Origin: Chersky-840 sp963848335
GTDB lineage: Bacteria > Actinomycetota > Acidimicrobiia > Acidimicrobiales > UBA8190
Reading direction: 5' to 3'
Length of the DNA: 64,000 nucleotides
NCBI GenBank assembly: GCA_963848335.1
Contig: CAWKDD010000002.1
Coordinates: 352,087 to 416,086 of the forward strand
Positions 1 through 8,955 of this stretch are shown one piece after another (the first letter of the stretch is position 1; each line of letters opens with the position of its first letter). The notes beneath the pieces are model-generated. The model was given only the letters and a program-made list of their open reading frames with translations. It did no database searches and had not been told where the DNA came from. The position numbers were made by a program, and so were the translations under genes.

Positions 1-2024
1 TACGACGCCTTGATCGGGGAATTGCGACTGCTCGAGGATGCGCATCCCGAGCTCGTCACCGCCGACTCTCCTACCCGGCGCGTGGGCGCCCCCGCGGTGC
101 TGTTCTCTCCGGTGCAGCACCGGTCTCCGATGATGAGCCTCGACGACGCCTTCGGTCTCGAGGAGCTGCACGCGTGGTTCGACCGCATGGCGCGCGCCGC
201 CCCCGAGACGGCCCAGGCCGCCTTCGTGTGCGAGCTCAAGATCGACGGGCTCGCCATGTCCCTCGTGTACGAGGAGGGACGACTGGTGCAGGCGGCCACA
301 CGCGGCGACGGGGTCACGGGGGACGACGTCACCGCCAACGTGGCCACCATCGAGGCGGTGCCCCACGTGCTGCGGTGGCCGAAGAAACGGGGCACGCTGC
401 CGTCGGTGCTCGAGGTGCGCGGCGAGGTGTACATGCCCGTGTCGTCGTTCGAGCAGCTCAACCGGCGGCAGCTCGACGCGGGGCTCAAGACCTTCGCCAA
501 TCCCCGCAACTCGGCCGCCGGCTCCCTGCGCCAGAAGGACGCCAGGATCACCGCCTCGCGAGAGCTCTCCTTCTGGGCGTACCAGCTCGGCGCCATGGAA
601 GGTGGTCCCGAGATCGCCAGCCACAGCGACGGCCTGGAGCTGTTGCGCCAGTGCGGGCTGCCCGTGGACCCCCATGTCGAAGAGGTGCGTGGGACGACCC
701 ACGTCGAGGCCTATTGCCGGCGTTGGGAGGAACACCGCCACGACCTCGACTACGAGATCGACGGGGTGGTCGTCAAGGTCGACGACCTGGACCTGCAGCG
801 CCACCTGGGATCGACGTCCCGCGCCCCGCGTTGGGCCATCGCCTTCAAATTCCCGCCCGAAGAGCGCAACACCCGGTTGCTGCGCATCATGGTCTCGATC
901 GGTCGCACCGGGCGCGCCACGCCCTTCGCCGTGCTCGAGCCCGTGTTCGTCGGGGGTTCCACCGTCGGACTCGCCACATTGCACAACGAGGACCAGGTCC
1001 GGCTCAAGGACGTGCGCCCCGGGGACACGGTGGTGGTGCGCAAGGCGGGCGACGTCATCCCCGAGGTGGTCGGGCCGGTGCTGTCGGCCCGGAAGAAGGG
1101 GCGCGCCGGTGGCGCTTCCCCACCACGTGCCCGAGCTGTGGCGGTCCGCTGGTTCGCCTCCCGGGCGAGAGCGACACGTTCTGCACCAACATCGACTGCC
1201 CCGCCCAGCGCGTGCAGCGCATCGTTCACTTCGCCAGTCGTGGCGCCCTGGACATCGAGGGGCTGGGGGAGAAGCGCGTCGTGCAGCTCGTCGAGGCCGG
1301 GCTGCTGTCGGACCCCGGAGACATCTACGCGCTGGGATCGGCACCGCTCGTGACCCTCGAGCGCTTCGGCGACCTGTCGGTGGAGAACCTGCTGGGCGCC
1401 ATCGAGGCGTCGAAGGGTCGCCCTCTGAGCCGTCTGCTCGTCGGGCTCGGCGTGCGCCACCTCGGGCCCACCGGGGGCCGCGCCCTGGCCCGTGCCTACC
1501 GGACCCTCGACGCCCTCATGGCCGCGGATGTGACCGAGCTCGCGGCGGTGGAGGGGATCGGGCCCGTCATCGCCGACAGCGTCGTGGAGTTCCTGGCGTC
1601 GCCGGCCAACCAGCACGTCATCGACAAGCTCCGCCACGCGCAGGTGGCCCTCTTCGAGCCCGGGGCGGGCGGCCCCGGCGGTGCCGCGGCCGGCGCCGGC
1701 ACGGGAGGTGGGGCGGCTGCGGCGGGTTCCGGACCCGGCGCCGGTGCCGGGGTCGACGAGGCCGAGCTCCCCCAGACGCTGGCGAGCCGGTCGGTCGTGG
1801 TGACCGGCACCATCGACGGCTATACCCGGGAGCAGGCCGAGGAGGCCATCCTGGCCCGGGGTGGGAAATCGCCGGGCAGCGTCTCGGCCCGGACCTGGGC
1901 CGTGGTCCTGGGCACGGAGCCGGGTGCGGCCAAGCTCAAGAAGGCGGAGGACCTGGGAATCGCCATCGTGGAAGGTCGCCGGTTCCAAGAGCTCCTCGAC
2001 ACCGGCGAGATCCCCGGCACCTGA
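1..2024 (+). CDS. ligA: NAD-dependent DNA ligase, 5' end missing, one frameshift
   Basis: Seals nicks in DNA during replication and repair using NAD. The gene is open from base 1, so its N-terminus lies outside the window. The adenylation motif KIDGLA with its nucleophilic lysine is at about nt 238-255. It is followed by the OB fold, a four-cysteine zinc finger (CPSCGG and CTNIDC, about nt 1128-1200), helix-hairpin-helix repeats and a C-terminal BRCT domain (about nt 1770-2000). A Gly/Ala-rich linker precedes the BRCT domain. The reading frame changes from frame 1 to frame 3 near nt 1096-1104 at a GGGG run. Adding one G gives KKGARRWRFPTTCP, joining the OB fold to the zinc finger, so an assembly indel is more likely than decay. 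The family assignment is certain. Confidence 0.95.
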   Translation, partial: RRLDRGIATARGCASRARHRRLSYPARGRPRGAVLSGAAPVSDDEPRRRLRSRGAARVVRPHGARRPRDGPGRLRVRAQDRRARHVPRVRGGTTGAGGHTRRRGHGGRRHRQRGHHRGGAPRAAVAEETGHAAVGARGARRGVHARVVVRAAQPAAARRGAQDLRQSPQLGRRLPAPEGRQDHRLARALLLGVPARRHGRWSRDRQPQRRPGAVAPVRAARGPPCRRGAWDDPRRGLLPALGGTPPRPRLRDRRGGRQGRRPGPAAPPGIDVPRPALGHRLQIPARRAQHPVAAHHGLDRSHRARHALRRARARVRRGFHRRTRHIAQRGPGPAQGRAPRGHGGGAQGGRRHPRGGRAGAVGPEEGARRWRFPTTCPSCGGPLVRLPGESDTFCTNIDCPAQRVQRIVHFASRGALDIEGLGEKRVVQLVEAGLLSDPGDIYALGSAPLVTLERFGDLSVENLLGAIEASKGRPLSRLLVGLGVRHLGPTGGRALARAYRTLDALMAADVTELAAVEGIGPVIADSVVEFLASPANQHVIDKLRHAQVALFEPGAGGPGGAAAGAGTGGGAAAAGSGPGAGAGVDEAELPQTLASRSVVVTGTIDGYTREQAEEAILARGGKSPGSVSARTWAVVLGTEPGAAKLKKAEDLGIAIVEGRRFQELLDTGEIPGT

Positions 2025-2085
2025 CGCCGCGGCCGCCCGGTCACGGCTGGTGGTGGACGTCCACCGCCTGCGCCCCGGCCGTCGG

Positions 2086-2091
2086 TAGCCT
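2086..2091 (+). promoter_or_regulatory. -10 element TAGCCT of the kinase gene
   Basis: TAGCCT lies 11 nt before the kinase ATG and there is no Shine-Dalgarno sequence between them. The same hexamer class precedes many other genes in this window, so a short-leader or leaderless transcript is inferred. Confidence 0.45.
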
Positions 2092-2102
2092 GGTCGTGGA
2101 CC

Positions 2103-4049
2103 ATGTCGACCATCACCGAATCCATCGGTCGGGTCCTTGCTGGCCGCTACCGGATTGAGTCCGCGCTCGGGAGCGGGGCGTCCGCGAACGTGTTCGCGGC
2201 GTTCGACACGACGTTGCAGCGTCGTGTGGCCATCAAGGTCCTGCACCCCGCACTGGCGGCCGACGGCGGCTTCCTGCGTCGGTTCCGCGCCGAGGCCCAG
2301 TCCGCGGCCGCGCTGGCCAACGCTCACGTTCTGGCCGTCCACGACTGGGGCGAGGATTCCCAGGGGCCGTTCCTCGTGCTCGAGTTCCTGGGCGGGGGCT
2401 CGCTCCGGGACATGCTCGACGAGGGGACCCGGCTCAGCCTGTCGCAGGCCGCCGAGGTCGGGGCCCAGGCGGCCGAGGGGCTCGCCTACGCGCACGCACG
2501 CGGCTTCGTGCACCGCGACGTCAAGCCCGCCAACCTGTTGTTCGACGAGGAGGGCCGACTGCGGGTCGCCGACTTCGGCCTGGCCCGCGCCCTGGCCGAG
2601 GCGTCCCTGACCGAGCCGGCGGGGACCACGGTGGGCACCGCCCGCTACGCCGCGCCCGAGCAGGCGCTGGGAATGCGGGTCGACGGCCGGGCCGACGTGT
2701 ACTCGCTGGCGCTGGTGCTCTACGAGGCCGTCACCGGGGTCGTCCCCTTCACCTCCGACACCACCATGTCGACGCTCATGGCCCGGGTCGACGCCGATCT
2801 CCCCGGGCACGACGCCCTCGGCCCCCTCGCCGCGGTGCTCGCCGAGGCCGCCGCCCCCGAAGCCGAGGACCGCCTCGACGCCACCGCCTTCGCCGCCCGC
2901 CTGCGTGAGATGGCCGAAGAGCTCCCCCCTCCCGACAAGCTCCGCCTGGCCGGTGCGGGCGGAGCCGGGGTGGTGCTGCCGCGGCCGGTGACCCCGCCCC
3001 CGGACCACGACCTCACCCAGCACGGCATGGCGCTCCCCCCGGCCCCGGCCCCCACGGGGCGACGGGTTCGTGGCGGGGAGGACCCCGATGTCCTCGCCTT
3101 CGCCACCGCCGTGGGGATCACCGACGCGGCCGCCGCCGCTGCTGTCCATCGTCGCCGACGCCGGCGCCGATGGCCGTGGGTCACCGCCATCGTGGTCGTC
3201 GTCCTGGCCCTGGCCGGGGCCGGGACCGTGGTGGGGCTCCAGAAGGCGAAGATCATCCTCACGCCCAGCTACAAGCTCCCGGCCATCGTCGGCCTGTCGG
3301 TCGCCCAGGCCGACGCCAAGATGCACCACGAACAATTCCGCGTGGCGGTGATCGGCCACCAGACCTCGATCACCGCGCCCGCTGGGCAGATCCTGACCCA
3401 GGCGCCGCACCCCGGGAAGAAGTTGAAGCGGGGCAGCAATGTGTTGGTGGAGGTGTCGTCGGGCCTGCCGACCGTCGCCATCCCTTCCCTGACGGCGGTC
3501 ACCGGGGACTGCCCGGCCATCACCGCGCTGCTGTTGCAGTTGAAGTTCAAGCCGGCGTGCACCGATCCCAACTCGACCAGCGTGGCCAAGGGCACGGTCA
3601 TCTCCTGGACCCCCCAGGGCAGCGCCCCCTACGGGTCGACGATCACGGTGACGGTGTCCGCCGGCCCGCCCGTGGAGACGATCCCGTCGCTCTCGGGGCA
3701 GAGCTGCACCGGCGCCACCACCACGCTCAAGGCCGTCGGGCTGACCGGCGTGTGCACCCAGCAGTACAGCCCGTCGGTTCCGAGCGGTGAGGTGATCTCC
3801 TGGACCCCGACCGGCGCCGCCCTGGAGGGCGCCACGGTGAACATCGTCATCTCCGAGGGACCGCAACCGGTCACCATCCCCGCCAACCTGTACCAGATGA
3901 CCGTGTCGGAGGCCATCGGGGCGCTCCAGGCCCTGGGGCTGACCCCCGTCAGCGGCGGGGGATCGCTCAGCGGCCATGTCTTCCTGAGCAGCCCGCCCGC
4001 CGGGCAGTCCGTGCTCCCCGGGACGACCGTCACCATCTACAGCCACTAG
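2103..4049 (+). CDS. PASTA-domain serine/threonine protein kinase (PknB/StkP type)
   Basis: Membrane receptor-like kinase expected to sense cell-wall fragments and phosphorylate cell division or wall enzymes. The 648-residue protein has an N-terminal kinase domain (about residues 10-270) with the glycine loop GSGAS, the ATP-binding lysine in VAIKVL, the catalytic loop HRDVKPAN and DFGLA. A Pro/Ala-rich juxtamembrane linker leads to a basic Arg run and one transmembrane helix at about residues 355-378. Four PASTA-like repeats follow outside the membrane. The second and third contain paired cysteines and the phrase VISWTP. The order kinase, helix, PASTA repeats is that of PknB. The gene follows ligA by about 80 bp. 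Confidence 0.93.
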   Translation: MSTITESIGRVLAGRYRIESALGSGASANVFAAFDTTLQRRVAIKVLHPALAADGGFLRRFRAEAQSAAALANAHVLAVHDWGEDSQGPFLVLEFLGGGSLRDMLDEGTRLSLSQAAEVGAQAAEGLAYAHARGFVHRDVKPANLLFDEEGRLRVADFGLARALAEASLTEPAGTTVGTARYAAPEQALGMRVDGRADVYSLALVLYEAVTGVVPFTSDTTMSTLMARVDADLPGHDALGPLAAVLAEAAAPEAEDRLDATAFAARLREMAEELPPPDKLRLAGAGGAGVVLPRPVTPPPDHDLTQHGMALPPAPAPTGRRVRGGEDPDVLAFATAVGITDAAAAAAVHRRRRRRRWPWVTAIVVVVLALAGAGTVVGLQKAKIILTPSYKLPAIVGLSVAQADAKMHHEQFRVAVIGHQTSITAPAGQILTQAPHPGKKLKRGSNVLVEVSSGLPTVAIPSLTAVTGDCPAITALLLQLKFKPACTDPNSTSVAKGTVISWTPQGSAPYGSTITVTVSAGPPVETIPSLSGQSCTGATTTLKAVGLTGVCTQQYSPSVPSGEVISWTPTGAALEGATVNIVISEGPQPVTIPANLYQMTVSEAIGALQALGLTPVSGGGSLSGHVFLSSPPAGQSVLPGTTVTIYSH

Positions 4050-4090
4050 GGCATCGGCGAGCCCGATGCGCGGCGCATGAGCGGTACCAC

Positions 4091-4411
4091 GTGAGCGCGT
4101 CACCGACGCCCGGCTGCGAGCTGTGCGAGGCGGCGAGGCTCACCACCTGGTACCACGAGGACGACGTGTGCTGGGTGGCCGACTGCGAGATCTGCGCCGT
4201 GCCCATGGTGGTGTGGCGCACCCACGGCACCGATCCCCCGCAGGACGACCGCGCCCACATGCTGTCGGAGCTCGGCCGGGTCGCCGACGAGGTCCTGGGC
4301 GTCGGGACATGGTCCGTCGACGCCGTCATGCGTCAGATCCCCGACCACTTCCACGCCCACGCGCGTGACCCCGGTTGGTGGATGCGCCGAATGGGCGCGT
4401 CCCGCCGGTAG
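4091..4411 (+). CDS. Small Cys/His-rich protein, possibly HIT-like
   Basis: A 106-residue cytoplasmic protein with a GTG start. It has CELC near the N-terminus, a second pair in DCEIC, and an HFHAH segment near the C-terminus that resembles the histidine triad of HIT-family nucleotide hydrolases or a metal site. The overall pattern (two CxxC-type pairs and a C-terminal His cluster) suggests zinc binding. I cannot assign a reaction. It ends 11 bp before the inferred start of the DNA methylase, so the two may be co-transcribed. Confidence 0.6.
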   Translation: MSASPTPGCELCEAARLTTWYHEDDVCWVADCEICAVPMVVWRTHGTDPPQDDRAHMLSELGRVADEVLGVGTWSVDAVMRQIPDHFHAHARDPGWWMRRMGASRR

Positions 4412-4422
4412 CCGACCGCCCC

Positions 4423-5491
4423 GTGATCAAGTACCTCGGGTCCAAGCGCCGCCTCGTCCCCGTCCTGGCTGAACTGGCCGGCCGAGCCCGGGCGCGCACC
4501 GCCCTCGACCTGTTCACCGGGACCACGCGTGTCGCCCAGGCCTTCAAGGCCACCGGGGCGGAGGTGACCGCCGTGGACTCGACGCGCTGCGCATCGGTGC
4601 TGGCGCAGTGCTATGTGGCGACCGACCGCGACGCGGTGGACGCCGGGTCGTTGCAAACCGCCGTGAACCGTCTCAACGCCCTGCCGGGCCGTCCCGGGTA
4701 CGTGACCGAGACGTTCTGCGAGCGCTCCCGCTTCTTCCAGCCCGCCAACGGCGCGCGCATCGATGCCGTACGCGACGCCATCGCCGCGGCACTACGCGGG
4801 CGGGGCCCTCGAGCCCGTGTTGCTCACCAGCCTGCTCGAGGCCGCGGACCGGGTGGACTCGACCACGGGCGTGCAGATGGCATACGTGAAGCAATGGGCC
4901 GAGCGTTCCTTCCGCCCGCTCGAGCTGCGGGTGCCCCTTCTCCTGGCGGGCCGGGGCCGAGCCGTGCGGGACGATGCCTGCCTGGTGGCATCGGTGCTCG
5001 GCGAGTTCGACCTCGCCTATCTCGACCCTCCCTACAACCAGCACCGCTACGAGGCCAACTACCACATCTGGGAAACGCTGGTGGCCTGGGACGCGCCCGA
5101 GCACTACGGCGTGGCCTGCAAGCGGACCGAAGTGCGGCACGGGGAGCGCAGCGCATTCAACTCGCGTCGGACCATGCCGGGAGCGCTTGGTCGCGTCGTC
5201 AGCGACGTCCACGCCCGGCTCCTCGTGCTCTCCTACAACGACGAGTCGTGGATGGAGCTCGAGGAGCTGGTGGAGATGTGCCGCGTGCGGGGGCACGTGG
5301 AGGTGTTGGCATTTGCCTCGAACCGCTACGTGGGCGCCCGGATCGGGATCCACAACCCCGCCGGGGAGCGGGTCGGATCGGTCGGACGGCTCCGGAACGT
5401 CGAGTACGTGCTGGTTGCCGGGGAGCGTGCCGAGGTCCGCCACGTGGTCGAGCCCTGGCGTGATTCGGTGGTGGTGGCGAGGGCGAGCTGA
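4423..5491 (+). CDS. D12-class DNA adenine N6-methyltransferase, frameshifted
   Basis: Transfers a methyl group from S-adenosylmethionine to adenine in DNA. The start is placed at the GTG of the typical N-terminal phrase IKYLGSKRR. The SAM-binding motif is DLFTGTTRVA and the catalytic motif is DPPYNQHRY, as in D12/Dam-like enzymes. The N-terminal part is in frame 1 and the rest in frame 2. The switch is near nt 4785-4800, where removing one G gives DAIAAHYAGGALEP and restores about 355 residues. No restriction endonuclease gene is adjacent, so an orphan (regulatory or repair) methylase is more likely than a restriction-modification pair. Target sequence unknown. Confidence 0.8.
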
Positions 5492-5677
5492 CCGTTCGTC
5501 AGCTTCGATCGGTGCGCACTGCTTGACCACCGCCGTGTGCCCCTGTCAACGTGGGCTGCTTTGCCGGTGTGGGGACCCTGCGGGGTGACCGGAGTGTCTT
5601 GGGGGTGACCGGGTACGTTTCCGGGCGGCCCTGGACTTGGACGGGTCATTGCCGGAGAACCTGAGGAGGACGACGAC

Positions 5678-6584
5678 GTGGGTGCGCTCGAGGGTCGGGT
5701 GGCCATCATCACGGGGGCCGGGCGAGGCCTCGGTCGCGAGCATGCCCTGTTGTTCGCCTCCGAGGGCGCCAAGGTAATTGTCAACGACCTGGGGGGTGCC
5801 ATCGACGGCTCCGGTGACGACCGGAGCGCCGCCCAGCAGGTGGTCGACGAGATCCGGGCGTTCGGAGGGGAGGCGGAGCCCAACGGGGACGACGTCGCTT
5901 CGGTGGAAGGAGCCAAGAACCTCGTCGACGCGGCAGTGGCCGCCTTCGGCGATCTGCACGTGCTCGTCAACAACGCCGGCATCCTGCGCGACCGCATGCT
6001 CGTGAACATGTCGGAGGAAGACTGGGACTCGGTCATCCACGTGCACCTGAAAGGGCACTTCCTGCCCACGCGTTACGCGGCCGCCTATTGGCGGGAGCAG
6101 GTCAAGCAGGGCCGGGAGGTCAACGCCTCTGTCGTCACCACCTCTTCGACTTCGGGACTGCTCGGGAATCCCGGTCAGACGAACTACGGAGCAGCCAAGG
6201 CCGGGATCGCGGCGTTCACCATCATCGCCGCGGAAGAGCTCAGCCGCTACGGCGTGCGCGTCAATGGTATCGCCCCCGCGGGCGCGCACGCGGATGACCG
6301 AGCAGACACCGGGTCTCGGCGACATCGTCAGAGCGCCGCGTGACCCGGGGGCATTCGACGTCTGGAACCCCGCCAACGTGTCGCCGCTGGTCGCCTACCT
6401 GGCCAGCGAACGATGCCCGTTGACGGGCCGCATCCTGTTCGTGCAAGGCGGCGAGGTGCGCGTCTTCCAGCCCTGGACCATGACCGCCACCATCGAGAAG
6501 GACGACCGCTGGACCATCGACGAGCTCGCCAAGGAGCTGCCGGCCCTCTTCGACCAGACTCCGGCGACTGACTCCGGCGACTGA
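5678..6584 (+). CDS. Short-chain dehydrogenase/reductase (hydroxyacyl-CoA dehydrogenase type), frameshifted
   Basis: NAD(P)-dependent oxidoreductase of the classical SDR family, closest in appearance to the dehydrogenase part of multifunctional beta-oxidation enzymes. The GTG start has GAGGAGGA 7 nt upstream. Visible features are the cofactor motif TGAGRGLG, the NNAG motif, the catalytic serine segment and the YGAAK catalytic Tyr/Lys pair. The frame changes from 2 to 3 near nt 6280-6290. Removing one G gives IAPAARTRMTE, which is the usual sequence of this subfamily, so the break looks like a homopolymer error. The 3' end runs into a 13-bp tandem repeat. Confidence 0.82.
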
Positions 6585-6609
6585 CTCCGGCGACTGACTC
6601 CGGCGACTG
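6558..6609. repeat. Four tandem 13-bp repeats at the 3' end of the SDR gene
   Basis: The unit ACTCCGGCGACTG is repeated four times without mismatch and then decays. The SDR stop codon lies inside the second unit, so changes in copy number would alter only the last residues or the 3' untranslated region. Confidence 0.9.
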
Positions 6610-6647
6610 ACTCCTGCGGTCCCGGCGGCGCCGTCCGACCCCGGCGG

Positions 6648-6653
6648 TAGCCT
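6648..6653 (+). promoter_or_regulatory. -10 element TAGCCT before the MFS gene
   Basis: TAGCCT is 9 nt before a GTG at 6663. That GTG opens a frame which would join the transporter frame if one base were wrong between about 6665 and 6780. It suggests that the true translation start is 6663 rather than 6751. Confidence 0.4.
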
Positions 6654-6750
6654 GGGGCCGCAGTGAGCCCCCCTGGCCCGACTCCTCCTGACGACCGCGC
6701 CGTTCCGGCAGGTCGAGCGAACGGCGACCGGCGCGCGGGCTACGTCTCAG

Positions 6751-8337
6751 GTGCGGTCGCGGCTCGATGCCCTGGGGGCGCGTGCCCGGCGGAGCCCCCG
6801 CTACCAGTGGTGGGTCCTGTGGGTGGCGCTGTCGGGCCTGCTCGCCACCAACCTGCTTTTCACCGTGTTCGTCGTGGCCCTGCCCGAGGTGTCTCGCAGC
6901 CTGCATGCCAGCGTCGGCGCCATCACCTGGGTGGTGACCGGTCCCCTTCTGGCCTATGGCGTGGTGGCCCCGTTGGTGGGCAAGGCCGGCGATCTGTTCG
7001 GCCACCGCCGGCTCTTCATGATCGGGATCATGACCGAGACCGTCGCTGCCGCGCTGTCGGCCTTGGCACCGAACGCCGGCGTGCTCATCGCGGCCCGGGT
7101 GCTCGCCGGCATGGTGGGGGCGTCCATTGGCGCGGCGTCCATGGCGCTCGTGTTGTCGGTGTTCGACAAGAGCGACCGGGTCAAAGCGCTCGGCTTCTGG
7201 TCGCTCGTGGGCGCGGGCGGTCCCGTGATCGGTGTGGCCGTGGGCGGTCCGGTCATCCAGCTCTTCGGTTGGCGATGGATGTTCTTCCTCCAGGTCCCGC
7301 TGCTGCTGATCGCCTCCGCCCTCGCCATCGCCGTGCTCCCCGAGCGAGCCGCCGGCCGCCGGCATCTCAAATGGGAGGAGCTCGACCTGGACTGGGCCGG
7401 GGCGGCCTCGATCGCCGCGTGTGTCGCCGCGTTCTTGCTGGCGTTGACCTTCCTGCCCAACTTCGGGTGGTCGAGTCCGCTCGTGCTGGGGCTCGTCGCC
7501 TTTTCGGTCGTGTCCGGTGCGGTCTTCCGAGCAGCCGAACGGCGGGCCTCGGAGCCCATCTTCCCTCTCGCCTACCTGCGCAAACGGAATTTCGTCTTCC
7601 CGATCGCGGCCCAAAGCTCTGCCAACTTCGCGTATCTCGGCGCCTTCTTCCTCACCCCGCTGTTGCTGGAGGAGTCGTTCGGGTTTCTCCACAACCAATC
7701 GGCTGTGGGCTTTTTGTCCTTGCCGCGCCCCATCGTCTTCTCGACCATTGCACCGTTCGCCGGATACCTCGCGGTTCGAATCGGCGAGCGGACCTTGGCC
7801 GTCGTCGGCTTGTGTGCCGTGGTGCTGTCCATGGGCGTGTTCGCACTGGCGGGGCACTCCACCGGCCTCGCCCTGGTGGAGATCGCCCTCGTCTTGTCGG
7901 GGATGGGTCTCGGCGTGGCCTCCCCGTCGTTGTCGTCCACGGTCTCCAATCAGTTCGCGCCCGAGGACCTGGGGACCGCGGCCGCCTCCCAGCAGCTCAT
8001 GAACCAGGTGGGCACCGTGGCCGGGATCCAGGTCATGGAGACCGTCTACGAGGCAGCCTTGCGGGGCCGACACGGGGCGGGCGCATCCCTGGGCGCCTTC
8101 CATGTCGCGTACCTCGTTGGAGGTGTCGTCGCCCTCGTGGGTGTGGCGGCCGCCGCCATGTCGCGCTCCACCGACAGGAACGTGGTGCCGTCCTTCGACG
8201 CCCTCGAAGCCCTGGACGTCACCGAACACCAGGCCATGGTGCTTCCCCCCCACAGCCGTCGCCTCCGGCGCAGGCCCCGCGGGGTCGAGAGCTCCCCGAC
8301 GAGCGGCTTGAAGACCATCGCCATCGGGGCCAGATGA
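6751..8337 (+). CDS. MFS drug-efflux type transporter (DHA2/EmrB-like)
   Basis: Integral membrane exporter of the major facilitator superfamily with about 14 hydrophobic segments over 528 residues, as in the DHA2 (EmrB/QacA) group. The loop after the second helix carries the MFS signature GKAGDLFGHRR. The substrate cannot be told. The first in-frame start is GTG 6751. A leaderless start at 6663 in another frame has a good -10 element, so the real N-terminus may be about 30 residues longer and hidden by an indel. It converges with the SCP2 gene, with 19 bp between the stop codons. Confidence 0.85.
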   Translation: MRSRLDALGARARRSPRYQWWVLWVALSGLLATNLLFTVFVVALPEVSRSLHASVGAITWVVTGPLLAYGVVAPLVGKAGDLFGHRRLFMIGIMTETVAAALSALAPNAGVLIAARVLAGMVGASIGAASMALVLSVFDKSDRVKALGFWSLVGAGGPVIGVAVGGPVIQLFGWRWMFFLQVPLLLIASALAIAVLPERAAGRRHLKWEELDLDWAGAASIAACVAAFLLALTFLPNFGWSSPLVLGLVAFSVVSGAVFRAAERRASEPIFPLAYLRKRNFVFPIAAQSSANFAYLGAFFLTPLLLEESFGFLHNQSAVGFLSLPRPIVFSTIAPFAGYLAVRIGERTLAVVGLCAVVLSMGVFALAGHSTGLALVEIALVLSGMGLGVASPSLSSTVSNQFAPEDLGTAAASQQLMNQVGTVAGIQVMETVYEAALRGRHGAGASLGAFHVAYLVGGVVALVGVAAAAMSRSTDRNVVPSFDALEALDVTEHQAMVLPPHSRRLRRRPRGVESSPTSGLKTIAIGAR

Positions 8338-8356
8338 GCCGCCCCGCCGCCAAGGA

Positions 8357-8764
8357 CTAGGCGGTCATCTCCCGGAGTCGCTTGGCGACCTCCTGGGCGT
8401 GCTCGTCGGGCGGGGCGCCCTGCAGCATCATGAGCTTGGCCATGTCGCCCTCGACCTTGACCTTGCCGGCCATGAAGGCTTGCATGCCGACCTGGGGATT
8501 CCCCTCGACGAGGATGGCCTTTGCCGTGCTGTAGTCGAGAGTCACCTTCAGATGTGCGGGGTCGATATGGCCCGTCTCGAGCTTCAGTTGGCCGTCGGTG
8601 GTGTCGAGGTGGGCATCGATCGAACCACTGCCGAAGGGCACCTCGGTGATCACCAGGTTCATCTTCATCTCGTGGGTCATCGTGCCGGAAGTCCCCTCGT
8701 ACTCCTGACGGATCTTGCGCGCCTCGTCAACCCACTCGTCACTGAGGAAGGGGTACTGGGCCAT
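8357..8764 (-). CDS. SCP2 sterol-binding domain protein
   Basis: A 135-residue soluble protein made almost wholly of an SCP2 lipid-carrier domain. Typical stretches are the beta-strand DGQLKLETG, the segment KVTLDYSTAKAIL, and QAFMAGKVKVEGDMAKLM before the C-terminal helix. Such proteins bind fatty acyl-CoA or sterols and are common beside lipid-metabolism genes in actinobacteria. AAGGAG at 8775-8780 on the minus strand is a normal ribosome binding site, unlike many leaderless neighbours. Confidence 0.85.
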   Translation of the reverse strand: MAQYPFLSDEWVDEARKIRQEYEGTSGTMTHEMKMNLVITEVPFGSGSIDAHLDTTDGQLKLETGHIDPAHLKVTLDYSTAKAILVEGNPQVGMQAFMAGKVKVEGDMAKLMMLQGAPPDEHAQEVAKRLREMTA

Positions 8765-8943
8765 CGTCGCTGTGCTCCTTGTTCCACTTGGGTGCGTTGC
8801 CGTTCACTGCGGCCGTCGCCCTGCGCACGGCCCCCCGACCGGGCGGATTCACCATACCCGGACAGGCCGCGCCGGCGCCGCTCGGTCCCCGGGAGCTCGG
8901 TCGGCCGCGCCCTTGTCCTGGCGGGCGCTCTCCGGGAGTCGCC

Positions 8944-8949
8944 TAGCAT
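8944..8949 (+). promoter_or_regulatory. -10 element TAGCAT of the esterase gene
   Basis: TAGCAT is 6 nt before the GTG start with no Shine-Dalgarno sequence, consistent with a leaderless mRNA. Confidence 0.5.
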
Positions 8950-8955
8950 TCGCAC

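Noticed and set aside
1090..1110. Programmed -1 frameshift in ligA at AAGAAGGGG
   Set aside because: The site is not a canonical slippery heptamer, and the same kind of break occurs in many unrelated genes, so a sequence error explains it better.
750..4103. Very long minus-strand open frame (over 1100 codons) opposite ligA and the kinase
   Set aside because: Its composition is that of a shadow of GC-rich genes, with no motif, and the opposite strand carries two clear families.
6328..8253. Long minus-strand frame opposite the MFS transporter
   Set aside because: The plus-strand frame has clear transmembrane helices and the MFS signature, while this one is charged low-complexity text.
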